Origin: JABAQJ01 sp046327745
GTDB lineage: Bacteria; Gemmatimonadota; Gemmatimonadetes; Gemmatimonadales; Gemmatimonadaceae
Length of the DNA: 64,000 nt
NCBI GenBank assembly: GCA_046327745.1
Contig: JAXLXV010000019.1
Location: forward strand, 1-64,000
Reading direction: 5' to 3'
Below, piece after piece: positions 51,107-60,446 of the stretch. Made by a program: the position numbers and the translations under genes. The notes below the pieces were generated by a model. The model was not told the DNA's origin and made no database searches. It saw only the letters and a list, made by a program, of their open reading frames with translations. Each line of letters opens with the position of its first letter. Positions within the stretch are counted from its first letter, which is position 1.

Positions 51107-52030
51107 TTACTGCGGGGCGATGGTGAAGTCCACCAAGACGTCGTTCACGAACTTCGTAGTCACCTTCATCCCATCTTTTCGGTAGGCGCGGTGCAGGACG
51201 GTGATGGTCCCTTCCTTGGTCTCGGTGGCTGTGGACGCTGGCCCGAGTAGCGTCTCGACCTCGGCAAGGGACAAGCCCTTACGCAGCGATGACAGCGAAC
51301 CGTTGGTTGTGGCTGGCGGCTGAGCCGTTGTCGGTGACGGCGCCTCCTTGGCGGCAGCGGCCATGCTCCCCGCGGCGCCGGAAAAGTCCACGTACTGCGA
51401 CAGGGACTGCATGACGCCTTCCGGAGTCATGGCATCCAGCGGAATGCCATCCTTGTAGCGAATGTTGAATCGGCTCCCGGCCTCGGACTTTTTCTGACGC
51501 AGCAGCGTTTCGCGCGCCGCGTTCGCCTGAAGCGCCTCGGCCTTGGCCCGGTCATTCTCACGTTCCCGTGCCTCACGCGCGTTTGCCAACTCCTTCTCGT
51601 AGCGCTTGCGGCTCGTAGGTCCCGGGGCGGCCTTGATGGAGTCTTTCAGCGCGCGCTCGAGCTTGCTCTCTGGCTCTGACGATGCGGACACCGTGGACGG
51701 AGTGTAGTCGCCAAAGGTGCCGTATCCACCGCCCGCCAACTGGAACTCGATGTGGGAGTCGCGCTTGACCACTACTTTGGTAACCATCACTTGCTGACCC
51801 ATCTTCACGGCGACGCCGTTGTCTTTGATCCGATCGGCGACCTCACGAAAGTTCACGGGCATGGATTGCTGCGGATAGACTTCAACGCCCTTGGCGGTGG
51901 CGGGCATGTCGATCTTGATGGTCACCACCTTGCCCTCGAAGGCCGCGCGCAGCGCGCTCTCGTTCTGCGCGAATACCGGACGGGAGCCTAACGATGCAAT
52001 GGTGATACTATACAGGATGATCCTTCGCAT
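51107..52030 (-). CDS. Secreted protein of unknown function with BamE/SmpA-like C-terminus
   Basis: 307 residues with a signal peptide (LYSITIASLGSRPVFAQ); AAGGAA precedes the ATG at 52030. Residues about 30-115 are beta-rich (GKVVTIKIDMPATAKG, VTKVVVKRDSHIEFQL). About 120-185 is a charged helical, coiled-coil-like stretch rich in Arg, Glu and Ala. The C-terminal 65 residues, SSLRKGLSLAEVETLLGPASTA and then VLHRAYRKDGMKVTTKFVNDVLV, resemble the SmpA/OmlA/BamE fold. A role in the envelope is inferred; it could also be a stand-alone BamE-like module. It lies 13 bases from the end of the convergent M24 gene. One octamer copy is at 51986-51993, in the signal region. Confidence 0.7.
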   Translation of the reverse strand: MRRIILYSITIASLGSRPVFAQNESALRAAFEGKVVTIKIDMPATAKGVEVYPQQSMPVNFREVADRIKDNGVAVKMGQQVMVTKVVVKRDSHIEFQLAGGGYGTFGDYTPSTVSASSEPESKLERALKDSIKAAPGPTSRKRYEKELANAREARERENDRAKAEALQANAARETLLRQKKSEAGSRFNIRYKDGIPLDAMTPEGVMQSLSQYVDFSGAAGSMAAAAKEAPSPTTAQPPATTNGSLSSLRKGLSLAEVETLLGPASTATETKEGTITVLHRAYRKDGMKVTTKFVNDVLVDFTIAPQ

Positions 52031-52096
52031 GACGTTCCTTCCGTTGCATTGCCGACTCAACCGGCCGGCCCGGTGGCTTTCCGTGAGGAGCGCCCG

Positions 52097-52666
52097 ATGA
52101 CCGACGACGGGAAAGTCCCGCCGGCGGTTTCAGCCATTGGTGTCTTTTGCGGGTCGACCGCAGGGACCCGCACAGAATATGCGCAATCTGCCCGCCAGTT
52201 CGGACAATTGCTGGCCAAGGAAGGGATCAGCGTGGTCTTTGGCGGGGGAAAGGTCGGTCTCATGGGCGAGGTTGCCAATGGCGCCCTGGAAGCTGGCGGG
52301 CGAGTGGTGGGAGTGATCCCGCGAGGGCTGGTGGAGCGTGAGATCGCCCATGACGGCCTGACGGAGCTGCACGTCGTGGAGACGATGCATGAGCGCAAGG
52401 CGCGGATGGCCGAACTCTCTGGCGCGTTTGTGGCACTCCCCGGCGGTCTGGGGACTTTGGATGAGCTCTTCGAGATCTGGACCTGGTTTCAGCTGGGCCT
52501 TCACCACAAGCCCATTGGCATCCTGAACATCCGCGGCTTCTTCGATCCGTTGCTGGCCGCCGTGGCCGCCGCGACACGCGAGGGGTTCATCCGGGCCAGC
52601 TTGGCCAACAGCATCGTCGTCAGCACCAACGGTTCCGCGCTGTTGAAGGCGCTTCGCGCCCAATAG
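52097..52666 (+). CDS. LOG family protein (cytokinin riboside 5'-monophosphate phosphoribohydrolase-like)
   Basis: 189 residues from ATG 52097, with GAGGAG seven bases upstream. The LOG Rossmann-like domain is clear: AIGVFCGSTAGTRTEYAQSARQFG, VVFGGGKVGLMGEVANGAL, METMHERKARMAEL-like and the signature ALPGGLGTLDELFEIWTW. It should release a base from nucleoside 5'-monophosphates; bacterial members often act on AMP-like substrates. It is cytoplasmic. It lies between a divergent BamE-like gene and a convergent AmpG-like transporter gene, with no operon partner. Confidence 0.95.
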   Translation: MTDDGKVPPAVSAIGVFCGSTAGTRTEYAQSARQFGQLLAKEGISVVFGGGKVGLMGEVANGALEAGGRVVGVIPRGLVEREIAHDGLTELHVVETMHERKARMAELSGAFVALPGGLGTLDELFEIWTWFQLGLHHKPIGILNIRGFFDPLLAAVAAATREGFIRASLANSIVVSTNGSALLKALRAQ

Positions 52667-52707
52667 GTCGATCTTTCAGGGATCGCCAAACCGTTGGGCG
52701 GCTGCCG

Positions 52708-54024
52708 CTATGCGGCTTCGCCCCGTCCAAATGACGGATCGATCGTAACCAGCGCCGGGGCGATGAACCCAGGGACCGTCGAGACCAGCACCCACACGAA
52801 GAAGCCGCGGTAGCCTAACGACTGCTGGATCGCGCCCGCGAACATGCCGGGAATCATCATCCCGAGGGCCATGATCCCGGTGGCAATCGCGTAGTGCGCC
52901 GTTCGGTGCGGTCCGTCGGCCAGGTACAGCAGGAACATCACGTAGGCCGCAAATCCGAAACCATATCCGAATTGTTCGACGGCCAACGCCGCCGAGATCA
53001 AGCCGAAGTGCTCTGGCTGATACGTGGCCAACGCCAGAAAGACCACGTCCGGCACGTGCAAGGCGAGCACGCAAAACCACAGGATGCGCTTGAGACCCCA
53101 CCGCGCACCGGCCAAGCCACCCAATATTCCGCCAACCAAGAGCGCAGCCACCCCAATCGTACCGTAAGCCATCCCGACTCCGGTCGTGCTGAGCCCAAGC
53201 CCACCCGTCGCCCTCGCGTCGAGCAAAAAGGGCGTCACCAGCTTCACCAACTGTGCCTCGGCAAAACGGTAAAAGAGCAGGAATGCCAGGATGCCGCCGA
53301 TACCAGGCTTTGCAAAGAACGACGCAAACACCTCGCGCCACTCACCCAGATCGCCGAACACCGCGGAGCGACTTCCCGCCCCTTCATTGGCACGATCGCG
53401 GTCGGACGCGGGTCGCGGCAGAACAAACGCGTGATATGTCGCCAGCAGGACAAACAACGTCCCACCGGCGGCCATGGCGAGGGACCACGCCGTTTGTTCG
53501 TTGCCCAACTCGATCTCCAGAAGCCCCGCCAGTACAACGAACGCGCCTTGCGCGACGATCATCGCGATGCGGTAGAACGTGCTGCGAAGCCCGACGTAGG
53601 CGGCCTGCTCACGCTGCGGCAATGCCAGCATGTAGAAGCCATCGCATGCGATGTCGTGGGTGGCCGACGCGAACGCCATGACCGCAAAAACAGCGAGGGA
53701 AAGCGCGACATAGGCCGGCGTTTGGAGTGCGATCGCAATCCCGAACACAGCCGCCGCACCCGTCCACTGCATAACGAGCGTCCACCAGCGACGGGTCCGT
53801 CGCAAATCCACCAGCGGACTCCACAACGGCTTGATGACCCACGGGAGATACAGCCAGCTGGTGACGAATGCGATGGCACTGTTGGAAACGCCCAACCGCT
53901 TGTACATGACCACCGACACGGTCATAACCAGCGCATAGGGAAACCCCTGCGCGAAGTAGAGCGTTGGAATCCACGCCAAGGCGCGCCGAGTGGCCGGCGG
54001 CTGTGAAGAGTCGGCCAATGTCAT
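52708..54024 (-). CDS. MFS transporter, AmpG-like
   Basis: About 438 residues from MTLADSSQPP at 54024; the open frame is 42 codons longer. It has twelve or more membrane segments. Sequence blocks typical of the AmpG subgroup are LYFAQGFPYALVMTVSVVMYK, WLYLPWVIKPLWSPLVDLR, FASATHDIACDGFYMLAL and VGLRSTFYRIAMIVAQG. AmpG carries anhydro-muropeptides from periplasm to cytoplasm for cell-wall recycling. The nearby BlaI/BlaR1-LytM operon and the SLT gene fit this. An octamer copy is at 52813-52820, in the C-terminal part. It is divergent from the amidohydrolase at 54195. Confidence 0.85.
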   Translation of the reverse strand: MTLADSSQPPATRRALAWIPTLYFAQGFPYALVMTVSVVMYKRLGVSNSAIAFVTSWLYLPWVIKPLWSPLVDLRRTRRWWTLVMQWTGAAAVFGIAIALQTPAYVALSLAVFAVMAFASATHDIACDGFYMLALPQREQAAYVGLRSTFYRIAMIVAQGAFVVLAGLLEIELGNEQTAWSLAMAAGGTLFVLLATYHAFVLPRPASDRDRANEGAGSRSAVFGDLGEWREVFASFFAKPGIGGILAFLLFYRFAEAQLVKLVTPFLLDARATGGLGLSTTGVGMAYGTIGVAALLVGGILGGLAGARWGLKRILWFCVLALHVPDVVFLALATYQPEHFGLISAALAVEQFGYGFGFAAYVMFLLYLADGPHRTAHYAIATGIMALGMMIPGMFAGAIQQSLGYRGFFVWVLVSTVPGFIAPALVTIDPSFGRGEAA

Positions 54025-54194
54025 GCGGGACGACGCTATGCCATGGAACGTCCTCCCGCGAGGGGCAGGGGATTCTCCGTCTGGCGAAGACGCCCTGAAT
54101 GCGCCACACTCACCGTCGGGCGACTCGAATCGCCCCGCCAAGCGCTGCACGCCTCGGCTGGTGTCACCCCCCTGCTCGATCGCTGGAGTTGATC

Positions 54195-55820
54195 ATGTCT
54201 CGATTGATCGTCGGTCTCATCGGATGCTGCTATGCCTCCCTTGTTCAAGCGCAGGTGCGCGAGAACATGGCGGTGCCTAACAACGGACCCGAGCCGTTGG
54301 CCATGGGGTCAGTGAAAGGCGAGCGGTACAACCGGCTAGTGATCCGAAACGCCACGATCATCAGCGGCCGAGGAACGCCGGGGACCAATCGCGGCATGCC
54401 GCCCGAGGGACCGGTGGACATCGTGATCGAGAACGGGAAGATCACGGACATCGTCCTCATGGACGCCGTGAACACCGCCGGAAATTCCAAGGACTACAAG
54501 CGGGTCACGGGCGACAAGGTGATCGACGCCAAGGGCATGTACGTCATGCCGGGACTGGTGGAGATGCACGCCCACCTGCCACCGGCTGGCAGCGAGTACG
54601 GACCTCGCGGATTGGACTATGCGTACCGGTTGTACCTGGGACATGGCGTGACGGTGGTGCGTGACGCTGGAACCGGTGCGGGACTCAAGCTGATGACGGA
54701 GCAACGCAAATCGAGCGACGCCAACACCCTGGTGGCGCCTCAGTTGGTCCTCTGCCAGCGCTGGCCGCTTCCGCTGCGTCGATGGGATATCGGCAACACG
54801 CCCGACAAGGCCCGAGAGATGGTGCAGCAGTTCAAACAACTTGGAGCCGACTGCATCAAGATCAGCAAGAGCCCGGGGCACTACCCCGACGTCATGGCTG
54901 CCGCCGCTGACGAGGGTAAGAAGCTGGGAATGTTCACCATGGTGGATCTCAAGGTTTCCGAAAGTGATGCCGTCGTCGCCTCCAACGCGGGGGTGAAGAG
55001 CATTGAACACTGGTATGGCATTCCCGACGCCGCCCTCACCGGCTCACAGAACTTTCCCGCCGACTACAACTACTGGGATGAACTCGATCGCTTCCGGTAT
55101 GCCGGACTGCTCTGGAGCGAGGCGGACAAGAATCCAGAAAAACTGAGTGGTGTGTTGGATCTCATGATTAAGAACGGAACCAACTGGGATCCCACTATGG
55201 CCGTCTACGAGGACAATCGCGATGTCTGGCGTGACGTCACTCTGCCCGTCCGCGAAACGCTGATGCACCCCAGTGAGATCATGGCAGGGCCGGATAGTTC
55301 GGTGCACGGCGCGTTCAAGCGCGAATGGAAGACCTCCGACGAGATCAACTGGCGCCGGAACTTCCAGATCTGGCAAAAGTGGGTCAAAGTCTTCCACGAC
55401 CGCGGCGGCGTACTCACAGCCGGCAGCGATGAACCTGGCATCGGTGGCATTAAGTTGATCCGCGAGTTGGAGCTGATGCAGGAAGCCGGCATCCATCCGA
55501 TCGATGTCATCAAGATCGCCACCACTAATGCGTATCAGACGCTGGGCATGACCGACCATTGTGGCATTCGGGTCGGCTGCGCCGCTGATATCGCGGTGGT
55601 CAATGGCAACCCGATCGACAACTTCAAAGTCATGTACGGACGGGGCTACGGACTGTATGGCATTGTCCCACGCGACGAACAGTGGAAGCACGGCGGCGTC
55701 ACCTGGACCATCAAGGATGGAACGTTGTTCGACGCCCAAGCGCTCCTGCGTGAAGCCGAATGGTACGTGGCTCGGGAAAAAGAACGGCTCAAGAGCCAGG
55801 GGAAATCGGCCACGCCGTGA
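54195..55820 (+). CDS. Secreted amidohydrolase family enzyme
   Basis: 541 residues with a signal peptide (SRLIVGLIGCCYASLVQAQ); GGAG precedes the ATG at 54195. It has the imidazolonepropionase-like amidohydrolase fold: LVIRNATIISGRGTPGT, GMYVMPGLVEMHAHLP, GVTVVRDAGTGAGL, GADCIKISKSPGHYPD, then GVKSIEHWYG and VLTAGSDEPGIGG with the late Asp. The usual metal ligands His-x-His and Asp are present. Family members open amide or lactam rings or hydrolyse acylated compounds; no substrate is indicated. It is transcribed divergently from the AmpG-like gene, and a 239-base gap follows before blaI. Confidence 0.9.
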   Translation: MSRLIVGLIGCCYASLVQAQVRENMAVPNNGPEPLAMGSVKGERYNRLVIRNATIISGRGTPGTNRGMPPEGPVDIVIENGKITDIVLMDAVNTAGNSKDYKRVTGDKVIDAKGMYVMPGLVEMHAHLPPAGSEYGPRGLDYAYRLYLGHGVTVVRDAGTGAGLKLMTEQRKSSDANTLVAPQLVLCQRWPLPLRRWDIGNTPDKAREMVQQFKQLGADCIKISKSPGHYPDVMAAAADEGKKLGMFTMVDLKVSESDAVVASNAGVKSIEHWYGIPDAALTGSQNFPADYNYWDELDRFRYAGLLWSEADKNPEKLSGVLDLMIKNGTNWDPTMAVYEDNRDVWRDVTLPVRETLMHPSEIMAGPDSSVHGAFKREWKTSDEINWRRNFQIWQKWVKVFHDRGGVLTAGSDEPGIGGIKLIRELELMQEAGIHPIDVIKIATTNAYQTLGMTDHCGIRVGCAADIAVVNGNPIDNFKVMYGRGYGLYGIVPRDEQWKHGGVTWTIKDGTLFDAQALLREAEWYVAREKERLKSQGKSATP

Positions 55821-56059
55821 GGGCGATTCCCCGTCTGACCCCAGTTCACGCCCGAGTCCGGCGCACGCTCTCTGGTACTGAGCCCGTCGCCAGTCCCAGA
55901 ATTGGGAAACCAGAGCCCTCCGGTCGCTCGGCCCCGTTCATCGCGGCCACACGCGAAACCCACCGGCGCGCCCGGCCGTTCCTAAGGGAAACCACGCCGG
56001 GCATGCCGGTGTCGAAAGACCGACAGCCGTAGAGACGTGGCCAGCGACGGAGCGCCCGC

Positions 56060-56455
56060 ATGCAACCCAACGACACTCAGCTCACCGATCTCCAGCTCGC
56101 CATCGCCCGCGTCTTGTGGGACAAGGGCGAGTGTACGGTGCTCGAGGTGCAAAATGCCTTGGCACCCGAACGCAAGCTGGCGCAGACGACCGTGGCCACT
56201 CTGCTCACCCGATTGGAGCGCCGCGGCATCGTGGCACACCGAACCGTCGGGCGTCAGTTCGTCTACCGGGCGATCATCACCGAGCCGGAAGTGAAAGGCT
56301 CCATGGTGGGACAACTGACGGACATGCTGTTCTCGGGCCGTCCCACGGACCTGATTTCACACCTGCTCAACAGCCGCGATGTTGAAGCTGGTGACCTTTC
56401 CGAGGTCAAGCGCCTGATCGCCGAGGCGGAGGCACGGGCCGTTCATGCCCGTTAG
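56060..56455 (+). CDS. BlaI/MecI/CopY-family repressor
   Basis: 131 residues. Winged-helix N-domain: LTDLQLAIARVLWDKGECTVLEVQNAL, TVATLLTRLERRGIVAHRTVGRQFVYRAI. The C-terminal dimerisation tail contains the stretch FSGRPTDLISHLLNSRD, like BlaI. Such repressors bind a dyad near their own promoter and are inactivated by BlaR1-type proteolysis. It overlaps the M56 gene by 11 bases, so the pair is a classic BlaI-BlaR1 unit. I did not find a TACA-N2-TGTA-type operator in the upstream 239 bases, so its site may differ. Confidence 0.95.
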   Translation: MQPNDTQLTDLQLAIARVLWDKGECTVLEVQNALAPERKLAQTTVATLLTRLERRGIVAHRTVGRQFVYRAIITEPEVKGSMVGQLTDMLFSGRPTDLISHLLNSRDVEAGDLSEVKRLIAEAEARAVHAR

Positions 56456-57806
56456 TACGCTGCTGTTGTTGGTGCCGCAGTCGCTCGCTGTCCTGGAGCG
56501 ACTGCTCCCCTGGTTGGCGACCTACGCGATCCACAGCACCGTACTGATCCTGAGCGCGTTGGTCATCACCAGTCGCTACGTCCCTTGGCGACTGAGCGCG
56601 GCCGTCAGAGATGCGATCTGGAAGTGCGCACTGGTTGGCGGGCTCGTCACCGCGTCGGTCCAGCCGTACGCAGCCGTCGTACCGGTCGGTGGGAGTTGGC
56701 CACTGGGTCGCCAGCGGCCAGTCGCCCTGCAGGAAGTGCAGGTCAGGATCACCAGTGATTCTTTGGTATCTTCGCGCCGCACGATCACCCAGACGGTGAA
56801 CCTGCCGGCGGCGAATATCGGGCCCAGGGACAACGCCTTCTTTGCCGCTGTTCCAAGCGACGTCGTCCTTCGAGCCGCGCTCATCCTGTTCTGGCTGTCG
56901 GTGGTGGCGGTCGTCGTCCTTCGGTACGACCGCGCGCTCTCGCGGCTGGCACGCCTCCTGAGCGCACGACGCTACGCGGGACATACCTCAACGGGCGCCA
57001 TCCTCCGCCACCTTGCCGCTCGCGCCGGCGTCACCCGACCAGTGGTGCTGACGGTGAGCGATGTGTTGTGCTCGCCGGCGGCCATCGACGGCAATGAGAT
57101 CTGCGTACCGACGCGATTCCTGACCGACGTCAACGTCTTGGAGCAGGAGAGCATTCTGGCACACGAGCTGGCACACCTCGTCCGCCGGGACGTCCTGTGG
57201 CTGCGGATCGTGAACCTCGTGACCGCCGTGTTCTTCTTCCAGCCGCTGAATCGCCTGGCGCGCATCTCCTGGCAGCGCAACGCCGAATTTGCGGCTGACG
57301 ATTGGGCAGTGCGCCTGACCGGCGCGCCGTTGCAGCTGGCACGCGGCCTCGCGACCGTGGCGGCATGGATTGGCCCAACCACGCCGCGGTTGGCGCTCCC
57401 CGCGATCGTCGCCAACGATCGCTCGGTGTTGGTGCAACGCGTGGGACGTCTCACCGCCCGGGAACATCCGCCCACCAGAAATCCCGGACGCGCGTGGGGA
57501 AGCGTGGCGGTCGTCGCCGCGATGGGTGCCACCGTGGCGATTGCACCGCGCGTCGAAATGTCATCGACCCATTCTCCAAGCGCCGTGCAACGCGTGGCCA
57601 TCGAAGAGCGGGTGTCGAAGGACGGCCTTCCGGGCGGCCCACGACAGGTCCGAGTGGTGCAGCTGACGGGCTCCCTCGTGCACAGGAGCGGGCATGATAC
57701 GCTGGCCTTTCCAGCGGTGGCGCACGAGCGCTGGATGACCGACACGACGGCGCTGGGCACCGTGATCGTGGTCCGCCGAAAACCGGCAATACCCGTCTCG
57801 AATTAG
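56445..57806 (+). CDS. M56/BlaR1-family membrane metalloprotease
   Basis: 453 residues. Membrane segments lie near residues 25-45, 60-80 and 140-160, with a zinc protease motif HELAH (His240, Glu241, His244) between cytoplasmic stretches. A third zinc ligand is likely Glu in RNAEFAADDWAV. A later membrane segment follows (SVAVVAAMGATVAIAP). The C-terminal extracytoplasmic part is only about 85 residues and lacks a penicillin-binding sensor domain, so it does not sense beta-lactams as BlaR1 does. It would cleave the BlaI repressor encoded by the overlapping upstream gene in response to another signal. Confidence 0.9.
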   Translation: MPVSTLLLLVPQSLAVLERLLPWLATYAIHSTVLILSALVITSRYVPWRLSAAVRDAIWKCALVGGLVTASVQPYAAVVPVGGSWPLGRQRPVALQEVQVRITSDSLVSSRRTITQTVNLPAANIGPRDNAFFAAVPSDVVLRAALILFWLSVVAVVVLRYDRALSRLARLLSARRYAGHTSTGAILRHLAARAGVTRPVVLTVSDVLCSPAAIDGNEICVPTRFLTDVNVLEQESILAHELAHLVRRDVLWLRIVNLVTAVFFFQPLNRLARISWQRNAEFAADDWAVRLTGAPLQLARGLATVAAWIGPTTPRLALPAIVANDRSVLVQRVGRLTAREHPPTRNPGRAWGSVAVVAAMGATVAIAPRVEMSSTHSPSAVQRVAIEERVSKDGLPGGPRQVRVVQLTGSLVHRSGHDTLAFPAVAHERWMTDTTALGTVIVVRRKPAIPVSN

Positions 57807-57856
57807 AACCTCTGGGTGGCTTCGCGCCAACGCTCGGCGCGCACTACATTGGCCGG

Positions 57857-58309
57857 GTGAGTACCCCACTGCTGTTGACGGTCGTCTCGCCGTTGGCCGC
57901 CATCGCCATGATCCTCCTGGCCGTGCGGTGGGCGTCGCGTGGGCAACAGGAAGCGCGGCTCACCTCTTCTCAGCAGGCGATCGCTGCCATCACTGAGGCG
58001 GAGCTGGCGTTCTCGCCAGCGGACGTGGTCGTTGGGGGGGATGGGCGCTCCGCCCTGCTCATTGACGCCGAGTCCGCGCAGCTGGCGGTTGTGTACGTGG
58101 TCGGCGTCTGCATCGCCGCGCGCATGCTGAGCGCAGAGGACGTCCTACAGTTTGCGTGGGAACGGACGGACGGCGGAGCAGACGTCGTCTCCATCAGGCT
58201 GTGGGACGTGGGGTGTCCGGTGATCCGGGTCGTCTTTCACGCGCACGACGTTGCCCACTGGCGACCTCGCCTAGACCATCTGGCCAGTGCTCAACGGATG
58301 GCGCGATGA
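57857..58309 (+). CDS. Membrane-anchored protein of unknown function
   Basis: 150 residues starting at GTG 57857. One N-terminal membrane segment (LLLTVVSPLAAIAMILLAVRWAS) is followed by a soluble domain with alternating hydrophobics (FSPADVVVGGDGRSALLIDAESAQLAVVYVVG and IRLWDVGCPVIRVVFHAHDVAHW). I do not recognise a family. The stop overlaps the start of the LytM peptidase gene by four bases (ATGA, 58306-58309), so it is part of the BlaI-BlaR1-unknown-LytM operon. Confidence 0.7.
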   Translation: MSTPLLLTVVSPLAAIAMILLAVRWASRGQQEARLTSSQQAIAAITEAELAFSPADVVVGGDGRSALLIDAESAQLAVVYVVGVCIAARMLSAEDVLQFAWERTDGGADVVSIRLWDVGCPVIRVVFHAHDVAHWRPRLDHLASAQRMAR

Positions 58310-59340
58310 GGCAGCGTATGAACCTCCGCGTAGCAGGCGACACGCTCGTGCCGCGCGTCATCTGGCCTGCGCCATCGCGCGCCAAGTCGTTTGAGCTGCG
58401 CAGGAAATCGCGCGCATCGCGGACTCGGCTGGTAATGCTTGTTCTACTGTCGGTCGGACTTCTGGAACCTTCGCGTCTCGCGGGACAGCTCCCCACTGCC
58501 GCATGTGTCACCGAGCGTCAGGTGTCTTTTCGGCCGACGCGGCCCAAACCGGGCGCATTGGTAGAAGTCCGCATCGCTCCGGCCCCAACACCGGTACCCA
58601 CCGGTCGAGCCATGGCAGAGCCCCTGCATTTTGAACGCTCCGTCGGCGACACACTGCGCGCTTTTGCCCCGGTCCCGATCGATTCCACGCGTGGGATTTC
58701 GCTGCTATTCGCCTGTACTGGCGGCGATTCGACGAGCATTCGCGTTCCTGTGGCCAAGGCCACGTATCAGCTCGAACGTCTCACGGTCGATCCGCGATTT
58801 TCGGCCACGCCGGACTCGATGCTCGCTGAGCGCTTGCGACGCGAGAGTGCGCGAGCGGCTGCCGTGGCGGACGCGTCGCACGAAACGCCGAGACTCTGGA
58901 TCCGCGGGTTCGTCCCGCCGCGCCCGTCACGCATCACGTCCACCTTCGGCAAGGGTCGTCAGTTCAATGGCGTCATCACCAGCCGGCACATGGGCACAGA
59001 CTTCGCCGGCCAAACCGGGGCTCCGGTCCACGCCGCGAATCGCGGTGTCGTACGATTGGTGGATGCCTTCTATCTTGGTGGGAACGTCGTGTACGTGGAC
59101 CACGGCGCAGGAATCACGACGGCCTATCTGCACCTGAGCCAGACACTCGTGACGGTCGGTGACACCGTGGACTCGGGCACGCTCATTGGACGCGTCGGTG
59201 CCACCGGTCGCGTCACTGGGCCACATCTCCACTTGATCATGCGCTACGGCCGCACCTCACTTGATCCACTGAGCTTGTTCGCGCTCACCCGTGCGGTCAC
59301 ACCCGCGCGCCCAACGACCAAGCTCCCCGCAGCTCCGTAA
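58306..59340 (+). CDS. M23 (LytM) family peptidase
   Basis: 344 residues from ATG 58306, or about 301 from a second ATG at 58435 that starts directly at the membrane or signal segment (MLVLLSVGLLEPSRLAGQ). The C-terminal LytM domain has zinc ligands in SRHMGTDFAG (His and Asp) and GPHLHLIMRYG, and typical NVVYVDHGAGITTAYLHLS. It should cleave peptide cross-links of peptidoglycan or act as a LytM regulator. A central domain (about 80-190) binds nothing I recognise. It is co-expressed with the BlaI/BlaR1-like pair, so it is probably induced by a cell-wall stress signal. Confidence 0.92.
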   Translation: MRQRMNLRVAGDTLVPRVIWPAPSRAKSFELRRKSRASRTRLVMLVLLSVGLLEPSRLAGQLPTAACVTERQVSFRPTRPKPGALVEVRIAPAPTPVPTGRAMAEPLHFERSVGDTLRAFAPVPIDSTRGISLLFACTGGDSTSIRVPVAKATYQLERLTVDPRFSATPDSMLAERLRRESARAAAVADASHETPRLWIRGFVPPRPSRITSTFGKGRQFNGVITSRHMGTDFAGQTGAPVHAANRGVVRLVDAFYLGGNVVYVDHGAGITTAYLHLSQTLVTVGDTVDSGTLIGRVGATGRVTGPHLHLIMRYGRTSLDPLSLFALTRAVTPARPTTKLPAAP

Positions 59341-59360
59341 CTCGGCGCGTCGACACGATC

Positions 59361-60251
59361 ATGGATATCCTGCTTCCCGATCCCGTCGCCTTTGCAATTC
59401 CCGTCTTCATGCTGTTGATCCTGGCGGAAGTGTGGTGGAGTCGCCGGCGGGATCCGCAGAACTACGAATTGAAAGACACGGCAGCGTCGCTCGTGATGGG
59501 GCTTGGCAACTTCGCCCTTGGCATTGCCTACGGCGGCATCGTGTACGGCGCGACGGTGTGGGTCTGGCGCTATCGCGTCCTCGACCTGCATGCGACGTGG
59601 TGGGTGTACCTCCTCCTCCTCTTCACCGAGGACTTCATCTACTACTGGTTCCATCGGTGGTCGCACGAGCGTCGCGTGTGGTGGGCCGCTCACGTGAATC
59701 ATCACTCGTCGCAGCATCTGAACCTGTCGACGGCCCTGCGCCAGAGCTGGACGGGAAACCTGGCCTTTGTGTGGGTGCTGTGGCTGCCACTGGCATGGAT
59801 CGGCTTTCCGCCGGGACTGATCGCGTTTCAGAAAGGGATCAGTCTCATCTACCAGTTCTGGATTCACACCGAGGCCGTCGTCCGTCTTCCCGCCTGGGTT
59901 GAGCTGGTGTTCAACACGCCGTCGCATCATCGCGTGCACCACGCCAGCAATGCGCGGTACCTCGATCGCAACTACGCCGGCATTTTCATCATCTGGGATC
60001 GAATGTTCGGAACGTTTGTCGAGGAGTCCGACCAGGAGCCGTGCCGCTACGGCATCACGCACAACCTCGCAACGTTCAATCCGCTGCGGATCGCATTCCA
60101 CGAATGGATGGCCATCGCGCGCGACGTCGTCCGCGCTCCCAACTGGCGCGCGCGGGTCATGTACGTCTTCGGTCCGCCTGGGTGGAGTGTGGATGGATCA
60201 CGCCAGACATCTGAGGACATACGAGCCCTTTGGCGCGCGCGGCATCGGTAA
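59361..60251 (+). CDS. Sterol desaturase/fatty-acid hydroxylase family enzyme
   Basis: 296 residues with four or five membrane segments and the three histidine motifs of the di-iron family: HRWSH, HVNHHSSQH and HHRVHHASN. A further His lies in LATFNPLRIAFHEW. Such enzymes hydroxylate or desaturate sterols, fatty acids, carotenoids or ceramides in the inner membrane. The start MDILLPDPVAF at 59361 is 20 bases after the LytM stop, so it may be the last gene of the operon, though its function appears unrelated. It is followed by a 195-base gap. Confidence 0.9.
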   Translation: MDILLPDPVAFAIPVFMLLILAEVWWSRRRDPQNYELKDTAASLVMGLGNFALGIAYGGIVYGATVWVWRYRVLDLHATWWVYLLLLFTEDFIYYWFHRWSHERRVWWAAHVNHHSSQHLNLSTALRQSWTGNLAFVWVLWLPLAWIGFPPGLIAFQKGISLIYQFWIHTEAVVRLPAWVELVFNTPSHHRVHHASNARYLDRNYAGIFIIWDRMFGTFVEESDQEPCRYGITHNLATFNPLRIAFHEWMAIARDVVRAPNWRARVMYVFGPPGWSVDGSRQTSEDIRALWRARHR

Positions 60252-60446
60252 GTCGCATTTTGCTTCTGTAATTTCGGCTGTCCGGAAGCGAACACGACGT
60301 CCCCGAATTGAAACACGAGCCGGCCGTCGGCGTCAGGACCGGAGTGCCTAACGTGCCACAACAGCGCAAGATACGGGTCAGGTGAGGGCGGCATGCGCGT
60401 TGCTTGAACTCAGCGGTGCAGGGGACTAGACCCACGCGAGGATGAG

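Noticed and set aside
52894..54006. 370-codon plus-strand open frame opposite the AmpG-like transporter
   Set aside because: Antisense shadow; no family resemblance and no initiation signal.
55821..56059. Search for a BlaI operator (TACA-N2-TGTA) ahead of blaI
   Set aside because: No such dyad is visible in the 239-base gap.
60047..60394. Minus-strand open frame crossing the end of the sterol-desaturase gene and the following gap
   Set aside because: Its first 45 codons lie in the gap and read smoothly, but the rest is a shadow of the desaturase, and no ribosome site is seen.
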